Shown piece by piece: positions 36,078-46,838 of a stretch of DNA of 64,000 bases; within the stretch, counting starts at the first letter, position 1; the number at the start of each line of letters is the position of its first letter. The notes under the pieces were generated by a model. That model had not been told where the DNA came from and made no database searches. It saw only the letters and a program-made list of their open reading frames with translations. The position numbers and the translations under genes are program-made. Location: the NCBI GenBank assembly GCA_006176705.1, contig QRFJ01000023.1:2682020-2746019 (forward strand), given 5' to 3'. This stretch comes from Cocos nucifera. Lineage: Eukaryota; Streptophyta; Magnoliopsida; Arecales; Arecaceae.

Positions 36078-37458
36078 TGTTGGGGATAAATCCCGCTCCT
36101 GCCGAAGCCCGGCCCGACGCTCAGCCCAATGTAACCAGTAGCCGCTGAAGAGCTTTAGCGCCAGGCGCCAGGCCGAGCCCCTACCACGGCCGAACTGCTT
36201 AGAGGCCGAACCCCCCTGCACCAAGGTCCGGGCCGAATTGTCTAGAGGACGAACTCCCACCTGCAGCCGAACTCCTTCGGACCGACTCCAGGCGAGCCCA
36301 TGCAGCCGAACTCCTTCGGACCGACCCCAGGCGAGTCCATGCAGCCGAGCTCCTTCAGACCCCACGGCCGAGCTCCTTCAGACCCTACGGCCGAACTCCT
36401 TCGGACCCCACGGCCGAGCTCCTTCGGACCCCACGGCCGAACTCCTTCGGACCCCACGGCCGAGCTCCTTCGGACCCACGGCCGAACTCCTTCGGACTTC
36501 CCACGGCCGAACTCCTTCGGACCGACCCTAGGCGAGTCCATGCAGCCGAACTCCTTCGGACCGACCCCAGGCGAGTCCATGCAGCCGAGCTCCTTCACGG
36601 CCGAACTCCTTCGGACCCCCACGCCGAACTCCTTCGGACCCCACGGCGAGCTCCTTCGACCCCACGGCCGAACTCCTTCGGACTTTCCCACGGCCGAACT
36701 CCTTCGGGCCGACTCCAGGCGAGCCCATGCAGCCGAACTCCTTCGGACCGACCCTAGGCGACCGAACTCCTCAGCGAGCCCTGGCCGAACCAACTAGCAA
36801 CCGAAGTCCTTCAATTAGCCAGCCGAGCTTCTTCGGGCCTCTCAGCGGCCGAACTCTACAGATGGCCGACCCTTCAGCCAGACGAACTCCCCCAGCTTCC
36901 CCTTCGGCCGAACTCTGTTGCAAGTCCGAACCCTGTTGGATGAACCGTCGCCTGCAGCAAGACCGGACGGCGCCTTCCTTTCCGTACCGGACTCCATGCG
37001 GCCGACTACTCGTCGGTATGGCTCCCACGATCTACCGGACGACGCCTTCCTTTCCGTACCGGACTCCATGCGGCCCACGGCTCGCCGGTATGGCTCCCAC
37101 GATCTACCGGACGACGCCTTCCTCTCCGTACCAAACTCCATGCTGCCCGACGACTCTCTGCCAGACGGCACAGCCGTCGCCATCAACTAAGCTCCGCTAT
37201 AAAAGGACTCCTCCCGACATACTAAGGCTAAGCTCTCTGAACTCTCGACTCTCTAAGCTCTCCTCCACATCTCTAAGCTCCGGGACTCATTCCGGGCACT
37301 CCATTACTGTTGGTCGGAAACTAACTTGACCGTCGGAGGGTCCTGCCGGAGCCACCACCCCACCGGTTCCGGGCGGGACTTCGTTTTGCAGGTCCCCGAC
37401 GGCTTCCAGCGGCCTCGATTGCGGCGACCTCCGGCGGCGACGGATTTCTGCACCAACA
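36078..37458 (+). repeat. Element A 5' LTR
   Basis: It starts TGTTGGGG and ends CCAACA. From 36246 to about 36775 it is a minisatellite of GGCCGAACTCCTTCGGAC-type units (about 23 bp, some extended by GACCCTAGGCGAGTCC segments), each with a CCGAA-CTCC-TTCGG dyad. A unique 3' third with a TATA box follows. The frames open on both strands across the minisatellite are not genes. Confidence 0.9.
37198..37206 (+). promoter_or_regulatory. LTR TATA box, element A 5' LTR
   Basis: TATAAAAGG lies 252 bp before the LTR end and is preserved at 42208 (A 3' LTR), 47533 (C 5' LTR) and 51375 (C 3' LTR). The likely RNA start is about 30 bp downstream, near a run of CTAAGCTCT repeats. Confidence 0.7.
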
Positions 37459-37461
37459 GAT

Positions 37462-37479
37462 TGGCGCCGTCTGTGGGAA
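37462..37479 (+). other. Primer-binding site of element A
   Basis: TGGCGCCGTCTGTGGGAA starts 4 nt inside the LTR. The first nine bases (TGGCGCCGT) fit the 3' end of a plant tRNA such as tRNA-Asp; the priming tRNA is an inference. The C element has the same site at 47800. Confidence 0.65.
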
Positions 37480-37596
37480 CAAGGGACTGAACCTTCGAGG
37501 TTCCCTTGTTCTTAAAGGAGTGCTCGGCGACGATTTCCCTCCCCTGCTCCGGATCTCTCTTCTCCCTCTTCAGAATTCCTTCTCTGGAAAGAGGAA

Positions 37597-39037
37597 ATGC
37601 CCCCCAGAAGGGCTTCGACGCGGCGCTCGACGGCTTCCGCGGCTCGATCCCTTCCGAGTCCGTCAGTCCCTGCTCCGGCCCCGGTGACTCAGCCCCCGTC
37701 TATATTAGCCGCAGTGGATACGGAGCAGTTCAACCAGCTCATCCAGCACGTTCGTGGTCGGTCTCACGGAGGCGGTGCAGGCGGTGCTGCACCAACAAGT
37801 CCCAGTGCCAGCCCGGCTGGCACGGGACTCTCCGAAGTCGGATGATCCGGTCCAAGAGCGACCGGCTTGGGCAGACCGACCTCCGATACCCGGATTGGAG
37901 AGGCGGAGGAGGGAGAACCCTTGTTCGGATCATGGATCGACCAAGGGTGAAGCCTCGCGCCCATCTCACCAGAAAGCCTTGGAGATCAGAAATCGTGAGG
38001 ACCTGCTGGACCAAAGGCTCTTGGAGATGAACCAGCGAATGGAAGAACTTCGTCCCCCCTCGCGTGATGATGACGTTTGTGCAGACCCTCCTTTCTCGCA
38101 GGAAATCATGCAGGAACCGGTCCCTCCGAACTTTAAGCTCCCGCGGTTCGAAAGCTACGACGGGACCGCCGACCCGGTCGATCACTTGGAAGCCTTCCGG
38201 ACGACGATGCTGCTTCACGGCGCGTCGGACGCCATATTTTGCCGGGCTTTCCCTTCTACCCTCAAAGGAGCTGCCAGAAATTGGTACTCGACGCTCAAGC
38301 CGAGAACCATCTTATCGTTTGACCAGATGAGTCAACAGTTCGCAGCCCACTTCATCAGTAGTAGGCGACCACGCCGAGGTTCGGATTCTTTGATGGCCAT
38401 CAGGCAGAAGGAGGGGGAACCCATCCGGGCCTACGTGACCCGGTTTAACGCTGCCGCGTTGGAGGTCCGAAACCTAGACCAATCAGTCGCCATGGCCGCC
38501 CTCAAGGGCGGCCTTCAGAAGAATGACTTGTTGTTCTCCCTGGAAAAAAGGTATCCCAGGGACTTCGCCGACCTGCTAGCTCGGCCGAGAGATACGCCCG
38601 TGCGGAAGAAGCCTTCAAGCTGAGGGACGAAGAAACCTCAAGGGAGCGGCTGACGGGCGACAGGGAGCCGAATGAGAAGTTCGGCTGCGTTCACGGACTC
38701 CCTCCGGTAGCAGGCGGGCCCGAACCCCTCGAGCTTGCAGAGAAGCGCGAAGAAGCCCACCTCCCAAAGGATTTTCGCGACTATGTCCCCCTCAACGCTC
38801 CCCGAGCACAGATCCTCACCGAAGTTAAGGACCAACTGCCCAGACCAAGAAAGGTTACGGTCTCCCCCAAACAAAGCGTGACCGAAGCAAGTACTGCCTC
38901 TACCAATCGCGACCACGGCCACGACACTGAGGAATGCATCCAGCTCCAAGATGAAATCGAGAACTCATCAGAAAGGGGCGGCTGGGTAAGATTCATTCGA
39001 CGCCAGTCTAAAGATCGGTGCAAGGGCGCTGCCGTAA
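37597..39037 (+). pseudogene. Element A gag, frame broken by clustered indels
   Basis: This is the same gag as in element C (MPPRRASTRRSTAS start; PRFESYDGTADPVDHLEAF; AFPSTLKGAARNWYSTLKP; YCLYHRDHGHDTEEC zinc-knuckle-like end). It carries at least 11 indels relative to C: +3 near 37705, +4 near 37757, -1 near 38584, then +2 or single-base changes up to about 39026. Nine of the eleven lie in the last ~460 bp, while only a handful of substitutions separate the two genes. The pattern looks more like consensus error in a repeat than natural decay. Confidence 0.8.
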
Positions 39038-39382
39038 CGAGGAAACAACAAAGGTCGGCCGCCTCACAACGCCGTCAAGCATCACTCCAGGATCCAGCGT
39101 AGAAGCCAACAGAAGCATGCTTCAACGCAAGGAAGCCTCGAATGAAATATGGGAAAGGTCGTCCGCGTGGGGAAGCGCGGAGGAACGATGCTACTACCAC
39201 GACCCTGGGTCACAGAGAAATTCAGAAAAAATTGCCAGTAACTTCCTTTCAATAAAGTCCTTCCCTTTCCAACAGTGTATTATTTTTGGGCGCCAAAAAC
39301 TATGTAATGGCTGGAAAAGAAGCAGTCAATAGTCGCCGTGTTAGGAACAGGAGGAGAACCTCATCCTAATGCGAGCGGCAAA

Positions 39383-40556
39383 CTCGGCCAGAGATAAGAT
39401 CTCTCCCGAAGGCAAAGTTCGGCCAGAGATAAGATCTCTCCCGAACAACAAGGTCGGCCAGAGATAAGATCTCTTCCCGAACAGCAAAGTTCGGCAAGAG
39501 ATAAGATCTCTTCCCGGAACAACAAGTTCGGCCAGAGATAAGATCTCTCTCGAACTGTAACAAGGTCGGCCAGAGATAAGATCTCTCCCGAAGGGCAAAG
39601 TTCGGCCAGAGATAAGATCTCTCCCGGAGGCGAAGTTCGGCCAGATAAGATCTCTCCCGAACAACAAGTTCTGCCAGAGATAAGATCTCTCCCGAACCGC
39701 GACCTCGGCCAGAGATAAGATCTCTCCCGAAGGCAAAGTTCGGCTAGAGATAAGATCTCTCCCGAACAACAAGGTCGGGCCAGAGATAAGATCTCTCCCG
39801 AACCCGAACCGGCAAGATAAGAATCTCTCGGCCAGAGATAAGATCTCTCCCGAACAACAAGGTCGGCCAGAGATAAGATCTCTCCGAACCGCAACTTCGG
39901 CCAGAGATAAGATCTCTCCCGAAGGCAAAGTTCGGGCAGAGATAAGATCTCTCCCGAACAACAAGGTCGGCCAGAGATAAGATCTCTCCCGAACCGCAAC
40001 TTCGGCCAGAGATAAGATCTCTCCCGGAGGCGAAGTTCCGGCCAGAGATAAGATCTCTCCCGAACAACAAGGTCGGCCAGAGATAAGATCTCTCCCGAAC
40101 CGCAACTTCGGCCAGAGATAAGATCTCTCCCGGAGGCAAAGTTCGGCCAGAGATAAGATCTCTCCCGAACAACAAGTCGGCCAGAGATAAGATCTCTCCC
40201 GAACCCACTTCGGCCAGAGATAAGATCTCTCCCGGAGGCAAAGTTCGGCCAGAGATAAGATCTCTCCCGAACAACAAGGTCGGCCAGAGATAAGATCTCT
40301 CCCGAACCGCGGACCTCGGCCAGAGATAAGATCTCTCCCGGAGGCGAAGTTCGGCCAGAGAATAAGATCTCTCCCGAACAACAAGGTCGGCCAGAGATAA
40401 GATCTCTCCCGAACCGACCTCGGCCAGAGATAAGATCTCTCCCGGAGGCGAAGTTCGGCCAGAGATAAGATCTCTCCCGAACAACAAGGTCGGCCAGAGA
40501 TAAGATCTCTCCCGAACCGCCACCTCGGCTAGAGATAAGATCTCTCCCGAGCGCCC
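39383..40556. repeat. 35 bp hairpin monomer array with ~105 bp higher-order units
   Basis: About 33 monomers of roughly 35 bp each contain CCAGAGATAAGATCTCTCCCG. Inter-hairpin segments cycle through three types: AACAACAAGGTCGG, AACCGCAACTTCGG and GGAGGCAAAGTTCGG. This gives a trimeric repeat near 105 bp, clearest from 39880 on. Every monomer has AGAGAT-AAG-ATCTCT, a perfect small dyad around a BglII site. A GGAACAGGAGG-GAACCTCATCCTAA motif flanks both sides of the array (39342 and 40568). Confidence 0.9.
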
Positions 40557-40609
40557 GGAACAATCTCGATTGGGAACAGGAGGGGAACCTCATCCTAACG
40601 CGAGCACCA

Positions 40610-41024
40610 ACCTCGGCCGCAGGGGATAAGATCTCCCCCGAGGGAAGCTCGGCCGTAGGAGATAAGATCTCCCCCGAGCGCGCACTTCAACCTCGGCTGC
40701 AAGATAGGAGGTCTCCCTCGAGTCGACTGCAACTGACGAAGATAATGTCGCCCCCGAGGAGCTCAAATCCGACTTCGACCAAAGGAGGCGGGTCTTACTT
40801 CGGCTTCAACATCAGCTTCATCGACTTTAGCCGGAAACGAGTTCCATTTCAACTCCAAACATCGACTGAAGATGAGGTCTCCCCCAAGCCTCAGCCTCAA
40901 CTTCAGCGTCAGTCTTGGCTGGAGATGAGACCTCCCCGAGCTTCAGCTGCAACAAATGCGGAGCCTGGAAGGAGACTTCGGCAGTCGCCTGTTTTGGTAC
41001 TCCCTTCCTTCAATTTTTGAACTC
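40610..41024 (+). other. Untranslated 3' interior of element A
   Basis: A few diverged GGAGATAAGATCTCCCCCGAG units (40625-40680) are followed by a Cys-poor, Glu/Ser-like sequence with no recognised domain. The corresponding part of C is 49895-50307. No pol sequence is present in either. Confidence 0.6.
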
Positions 41025-41041
41025 GGGAGTGGGGGGGCTAT
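41025..41041 (+). other. Polypurine tract of element A
   Basis: GGGAGTGGGGGGG lies directly before the 3' LTR, with only CTAT between. The C element has the same tract at 50308-50320, and X' has an AAAGTGGGGAAA version at 55679-55690. Confidence 0.75.
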
Positions 41042-42468
41042 TGTTGGGGATAAATCCCGCTCCTGCCGAAGCCCGGCCCGACGCTCAGCCCAATGTAACC
41101 AGTAGCCGCTGAAGAGCTTTAGCGCCAGGCGCCAGGCCGAGCCCCTACCACGACCGAACTGCTTAGAGGCCGAACCCCCCTGCACCAAGGTTCGGGCCGA
41201 ATTGTCTAGAGGACGAACTCCCACCTGCAGCCGAACTCCTTCGGACCGACTCCAGGCGAGCCCATGCAGCCGAACTCCTTCGGACCGACCCCAGGCGAGT
41301 CCATGCAGCCGAGCTCCTTCAGACCCCACGGCCAAGCTCCTTCAGACCCTACGGCCGAACTCCTTCGGACCCCACGGTCGAGCTCCTTCGACCCCACGGC
41401 CGAACTCCTTCGGACCCCACGGCCGAGCTCCTTCGGAACCCCACGGCCGAACTCCTTCGGACTTTCCACGGCCGAACTCCTTTGGACCGACCCTAGGCGA
41501 GTCCATGCAGCCGAACTCCTTCGGACCGACCCCAGGCGAGTCCATGCAGCCGAGCTCCTTCAGACCCCACGGCCGAACTCCTTCGGACCCCACGGCCGAA
41601 CTCCTTCGGACCCCACGGCCGAGCTCCTTCGGACCCCACGGCCGAACTCCTTCGGACTCTCCCACGGCCGAACTCCTTCGGACCGACTCCAGGCGAGCCC
41701 ATGCAGCTTCGAACTCCTTCGGACCGATCCCTTAGGCGACCGAACTCCTCAGCGAGCCCTGGCCGAACCAACTAGCAACCGAAGTCCTTCAATTGGCCCC
41801 AGCCGAGCTTCTTCGGGCCTCAGCGATCGAACTCCTCGGCAATCATCCCTCGGCCGAACTCTACAGATGGCCGACCCTTCAGCCAGACGAACTCCCCCAG
41901 CCTTCCCCTTCGGCCGGAACTCTGTTAGCAAGTCCGAACTCCGTTGGATGAACCGTCGCCTGCAGCAAGATCGGACGGCGCCTTCCTTTCCGTACCGGAC
42001 TCCATGCGGCCGACTACTCGCCGGTATGGCTCGCCACGATCTACCGGACGACGCCTTCCTCTCCGTACCGGACTCCATGCGGCCCACGGCTCGCCGGTAT
42101 GGCATCCCACGATCTACCGGACGACGCCTTCCTCTCCGTACCAAACTCCATGCTGCCCGACGACTCTCTGCCAGACGGCACAGCCGACGCCATCAACTAA
42201 GCTCCGCTATAAAAGGACTCCTCCCGACATACTAAGGCTAAGCTCTCTGAACTCTCGACTCTCTAAGCTCTCCTCCACATCTCTAAGCTCCGGGACTCAT
42301 TCCGGGCACTCCATTACTGTTGGTCGGAAACTAACTTGACCGTCGGAGGGTCCTGCCGGAGCCACCACCCCACCGGTTCCGGGCGGGACTTCGTTTTGCA
42401 GGTCCCCGACGGCTTCCAGCGGCCTCGATTGCGGCGACCTCCGGCGGCGACGGATTTCTGCACCAACA
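41042..42468 (+). repeat. Element A 3' LTR
   Basis: It is nearly the same as the 5' LTR apart from minisatellite unit number and small indels. It shares with the 5' LTR several bases that differ from both C LTRs (for example CCGGGCGGG, GGTCGGAAAC, CCCCGACGGC). It ends CACCAACA followed by the AAGAG target duplication. Confidence 0.9.
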
Positions 42469-42473
42469 AAGAG

Positions 42474-42572
42474 TATAATAAATATTTTATATAATTTTTT
42501 AAAAAAATAAATAATCAATCAAATATAAGTCGTTCTGAAATAAATCATTTTTTCATAGATAATCAAACATAT
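42474..42572. other. Host flank between elements A and X
   Basis: AT-rich sequence of 99 bp into which both elements inserted. It ends with CATAT (42568-42572), the left target duplication of element X. The same bases occur at 51644-51742. Confidence 0.75.
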
Positions 42573-43633
42573 TATTGGGGATAAACTCCACTCCTGCCAA
42601 AGTCTAGTCTGATGCTTAGTTTAATGCAACTGATAATCATGGAAGAGCTTCGATCGAAAATACTCCCTCCAGCGGCCAAATTTCAGCCGAACTTTTTCAA
42701 ACAGCCGAACTCCTCCAGCGGCCGAACCTCTTTCGAACTCCTATAGCGGTCGAACTTCATTCGGACTTCTCCATCAGCTAGACTTCTTTTGAACTTCTCC
42801 ATCAGTCGAACTCTTTTCAGACTTCTCCTTTGGCTGGACTTCTCTTTCGACCGAACTTCTCCTTCAGTTGGATTCCTCCAGGAGCCAAACTCCTTTCGAA
42901 CTTCTCCTTCCATCGAATTCCTCCAAGAGCCGAACTCCTTCTAGACCTCTCCTTCAGTCGGATTCCTACAGGAGTCAAACTTCTTCCAAATTTCTCCTTC
43001 AGTCGGATACCTCCAGAAGCCGAACTTCTTCCAAACGTCTCCTTCAGTCGGATTCCTCCAGAAGCCAAACTCTTTTCGGACCTCTCCTTTAGTCGGATTT
43101 CTATAAGAGCCGAACTTCTTCTTAACTTCTCCTTCAGTCAAACTTCATCTGGATTCTTCCAGCGGATTACTTCCAGATTTTAAGTAGTATTTCTCTTAGA
43201 TGATCTCCTATAGCCGTATTCTCTTTAGGAGTTCGAACTTCTCTAGAATTAATATATGTCAAAGTTTTTCACTAATCAACGCCTGCTTCCTCTGGACGAT
43301 TACGACTGTCATTTATCAGGATGGTTACGACTGTCATTTATCAGTCTACTACAGGCGACTCCATTAACGAATGGTTACGACAGGCTCTGTCTATAAAAAG
43401 GAACCCTCCAGATATGTTTTCTCTAAGTTCTCTTCTCCTTCCTAAAATTCTGCTGAATTCTTATCTGAGCACTCCATTTTTATTGACCAAAAGAGCTGAC
43501 TTGATCGTCGGAGGATCCTGTCGGAGCTACCACCATCGACTCTGGATGGAACTTTATTTTGTAGGTCATCGATGGTGATGTCTTCTTTCCCAACTTCAGC
43601 TCGATCCGACGTCAATCAAATTTTGCACCAACA
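42573..43633 (+). repeat. Element X 5' LTR with 45 bp minisatellite
   Basis: The 1061 bp LTR contains about seven 45 bp units at 42810-43140, each with an AGTCGGATTCCT core, an AGCCGAACTTCTTCC part and an ACTTCTCCTTC part. A TATAAAAAGG box lies at 43392. The first base pair is TA instead of TG. Confidence 0.85.
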
Positions 43634-43637
43634 TAAT

Positions 43638-43654
43638 TGGCGCTAGAGAAAGGG
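43638..43654 (+). other. Primer-binding site of element X
   Basis: TGGCGCTAGAGAAAGGG follows the LTR after TAAT. It differs from the A/C site after the first six bases, so priming in the two families may use different tRNAs. The X' copy starts at 52808. Confidence 0.6.
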
Positions 43655-43744
43655 CACATCTTTTTCTGAGGTTCCTTTGTTCTTAAAGGAGTGCTCAGCA
43701 ACGATCTCCCTTTTTTCTCTCTAGAGTTCTTCCCCTCCAAAAAA

Positions 43745-45181
43745 ATACCTCCTAAGAAAGCTTCAACCCAGCGATCAACGGCCTCTGTAGTCAGATTCTA
43801 TCTAGATCCATCCATTCCCACTCTAGCTTCGGTAATTCAAGCTCCACCTGTAGCCATGGTAGATGTGGAGCAATTCAACCCGCTAGTCCAGTAGGTTCAC
43901 GATCTCACGAAAGCAGTACAGGCCATACATTGGCAGGCTTCGGTGCCAATTCAGCTGGAGTAGGCTTTCCTAAAGCCCCATGATCCGATCAGAGGACGGT
44001 CGACTCGGACTAGCCGATCGATGATTTCTGAAAAGAGAAAACAGAGGGTGGAGAGCCATTACTCGGACTATGATTCGATCCCGGGGAAAGCTTTAGCCCC
44101 ATCCCACTAGAAAACTCTGGAGATCAACGATTGTAAAGATTTTCTGAATCAAAGGCTCCAAAAAATGAGCCGACAAATTGAAGAGCTCCATCATACTTTC
44201 TCCTCATATGGTAATAATATTTGCACCGACCCTCTTTTTTCTCAGAGGATTATGCAAGAACCTATTCCGTCGAACTTCAAGCTTTCCCAATTTGAAAGCT
44301 ACGATGGAACCTCTAATTCGATCGATCACTTAGAGGCCTTCCGAACCATGATGCTACTCCATGGTGCATCAGACATCATTTTTTGTCGAGCTTTTCCATC
44401 TACCTTAAAGGAAGCAGCAAGAAATTGGTACTCGATATTAAAGTCGGGTACAATCTTTTTCTTTTATCAGATGAGCCATCAGTTTGTGGCTCACTTCATC
44501 AGTAACCGACGTCCATGCCAAGCTTCGAATTTTCTTATGCATATCAAGTAGAAAGAGAAAGAATCTATCCGGACTTATGTCACCCAATTAAATGCTGCTG
44601 CATTAAAAGTCCAAAACCTGAACCAGTCTTTTGCAATGACCGCACTCAAGGATGGCCTCTAGAAGAATGATTTATTATTCTTTCTGAAGAAGTACCCTAC
44701 AGACTTTGTCGATCTGCTAGCTCGGGCTGAAGGATATGTCTGAGCGAAAGAAACCTTCAAATTGAAGGATAAGAAAGCCGCAGGAGAGCGGTAGGCGGGC
44801 GAATCTAATAAACCCGCAGCTGATGGTAGGCTGAATAAAGTTCGGTCATGCTCACGGACTTCCTCCGAGTGCAAAAGAGCCCGAACTCCTCGAGCTCATC
44901 GTCAAAAAAGTTCCGACAAAAGGGCATGACGAAGTTCTCCCCCAGAAAATTTTATAACTACACTCCCCTCAATGCTCCACAGATGTCGGTTTGAAACAAG
45001 AGAAGATCGGTCGAGGGCACTGCTGCAGCTAGAACCATCAAGAAGAGAGGAACAACAAGAATATCGACCATCTCTCGACATCATAAACACTATCTCTGAG
45101 AGACCTAGTGCTTCAGCGAGCTGTCATCTCTCAACCTCAGAGCTAGAGAAAGATTGCTCCGAATTTGAAAGGCCTATATGA
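43745..45181 (+). pseudogene. Element X gag, start lost and many stops
   Basis: Homologous to the C gag over most of its length: IPPKKASTQRSTAS, FNPLVQ, SQRIMQEPIPSNFKL, FESYDGTSNSIDHLEAF, AFPSTLKEAARNWYS. The start codon is ATA at the place of ATG in C. About nine in-frame stops occur, several at positions where C has CAG (near 44108, 44549 and 44660). Past the gag core, INTISE near 45090 resembles the gag-pol junction motif of Tat elements, but no pol follows. Confidence 0.85.
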
Positions 45182-45379
45182 AATAGAGGAGGTCATCCGG
45201 TCCGAAACTTATCGCCTGAAGAAGCTCGGAGGAACAACGCTCCCACGATCTTGAAATTTAGAAAATCTGAGGATGTACTACCAGCAATTTTCCTTCAATA
45301 AAACTTCCTCCATTTCAATATTATGGTTTCTTGGTGCAAAAACTATATGATGATAGAAAAAAAGCAATCAATAGTGGCT

Positions 45380-45838
45380 GTATTTGAAATAGGAGAAGAA
45401 CCTCATCCTAACATGAGCAAGTCGAAGGTCTCATTTATATTAAACGAGATGAGGGGAGAGATCCTAAAAATGGTCCTTATATGCCCCTACAGCCTGTTAG
45501 GAACAGTAAGAGAACCTCGTCCTAACATGAGTAGGTCGAAGGCCTTATTCATTTTAGACGAGATGAGAAAAAAAGCCTTGACAACGGCCCTTATGTGTCC
45601 CTACAGTCCGTTAGAAAATGGAGGAGAACCTCATTCTAACGTGAGCAAAGTTGAAGACCTCGTTCATTTTAGACGAGATGAGGGGAGAGGCCTTGACAAC
45701 GGCCCTTATGTGCTCCTACAGTCCGTTAGAAATAAAAGGAGAACCTCATCCTAACATGAGTAAAGTCGAAGGCCTCATTCGTTTTAGACGAGATAAGGGA
45801 AGAGACCCTGACAACGATCCTTATGTGTCCTACAGCCT
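45380..45838. repeat. ~114 bp tandem array in element X, cut by the gap
   Basis: Four units, each starting with a GAAATAGGAGGAGAACCTC-like segment and ending CCTTATGTGTCCCTACAG, are spaced 113-116 bp. The contig stops exactly at a unit boundary (CTACAGCCT). The complete array in X' (54550-55090) has five units. Confidence 0.85.
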
Positions 45839-46838
45839 NNNNNNNNNNNNNNNNNNNNNNNNNNNNNNNNNNNNNNNNNNNNNNNNNNNNNNNNNNNNNN
45901 NNNNNNNNNNNNNNNNNNNNNNNNNNNNNNNNNNNNNNNNNNNNNNNNNNNNNNNNNNNNNNNNNNNNNNNNNNNNNNNNNNNNNNNNNNNNNNNNNNNN
46001 NNNNNNNNNNNNNNNNNNNNNNNNNNNNNNNNNNNNNNNNNNNNNNNNNNNNNNNNNNNNNNNNNNNNNNNNNNNNNNNNNNNNNNNNNNNNNNNNNNNN
46101 NNNNNNNNNNNNNNNNNNNNNNNNNNNNNNNNNNNNNNNNNNNNNNNNNNNNNNNNNNNNNNNNNNNNNNNNNNNNNNNNNNNNNNNNNNNNNNNNNNNN
46201 NNNNNNNNNNNNNNNNNNNNNNNNNNNNNNNNNNNNNNNNNNNNNNNNNNNNNNNNNNNNNNNNNNNNNNNNNNNNNNNNNNNNNNNNNNNNNNNNNNNN
46301 NNNNNNNNNNNNNNNNNNNNNNNNNNNNNNNNNNNNNNNNNNNNNNNNNNNNNNNNNNNNNNNNNNNNNNNNNNNNNNNNNNNNNNNNNNNNNNNNNNNN
46401 NNNNNNNNNNNNNNNNNNNNNNNNNNNNNNNNNNNNNNNNNNNNNNNNNNNNNNNNNNNNNNNNNNNNNNNNNNNNNNNNNNNNNNNNNNNNNNNNNNNN
46501 NNNNNNNNNNNNNNNNNNNNNNNNNNNNNNNNNNNNNNNNNNNNNNNNNNNNNNNNNNNNNNNNNNNNNNNNNNNNNNNNNNNNNNNNNNNNNNNNNNNN
46601 NNNNNNNNNNNNNNNNNNNNNNNNNNNNNNNNNNNNNNNNNNNNNNNNNNNNNNNNNNNNNNNNNNNNNNNNNNNNNNNNNNNNNNNNNNNNNNNNNNNN
46701 NNNNNNNNNNNNNNNNNNNNNNNNNNNNNNNNNNNNNNNNNNNNNNNNNNNNNNNNNNNNNNNNNNNNNNNNNNNNNNNNNNNNNNNNNNNNNNNNNNNN
46801 NNNNNNNNNNNNNNNNNNNNNNNNNNNNNNNNNNNNNN
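45839..46838. other. Assembly gap of exactly 1000 N
   Basis: The round size marks a scaffold join of unknown true length. Frames running through it are meaningless. Confidence 1.

Larger units (their letters stand above)
36078..42468 (+). mobile_element. Element A: complete gag-only LTR retrotransposon (TR-GAG-like, Tat-type gag)
   Basis: The element has LTRs of 1381 and 1427 bp beginning TGTTGGGGATAAATCCCG and ending CACCAACA. A primer-binding site lies just inside the 5' LTR and a G-rich polypurine tract just before the 3' LTR. A perfect 5 bp target duplication AAGAG flanks it (36073-36077 and 42469-42473). The 3.6 kb interior has room for a gag gene and a long tandem array only. No protease, reverse transcriptase, RNase H or integrase motif is seen. 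This is the layout described for plant TR-GAG elements, which must rely on enzymes from a full-length relative. Confidence 0.9.
42573..45838 (+). mobile_element. Element X: older gag-only LTR element, truncated by the assembly gap
   Basis: A 5' LTR, primer-binding site, decayed gag and a ~114 bp tandem array are present; the sequence then runs into Ns. By comparison with X' the missing part is the rest of the array, the hairpin repeats and the 3' LTR. It is a diverged relative of A/C: the LTR starts TATTGGGGATAAACTCC and ends GCACCAACA. Confidence 0.85.

Noticed and set aside
36242..36797. Opposed 165-183 codon frames in the LTR minisatellite (also at 41202-41771 and 50651-50972)
   Set aside because: These frames lie inside LTRs, are open on both strands because the unit lacks stops, and shift with unit number between copies.
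37754..38623. 289-codon frame in element A as an independent gene
   Set aside because: It is the middle of the same gag, opened by a 4 bp insertion near 37757 and closed by a 1 bp deletion near 38584.
39341..40593. Minus-strand frames of 347 and 410 codons with GEILSLAEL / RERSYLWP repeats
   Set aside because: They follow from the ~105 bp period of the hairpin array (divisible by three). All three frames show similar repeats, and no protein family or start context is present.
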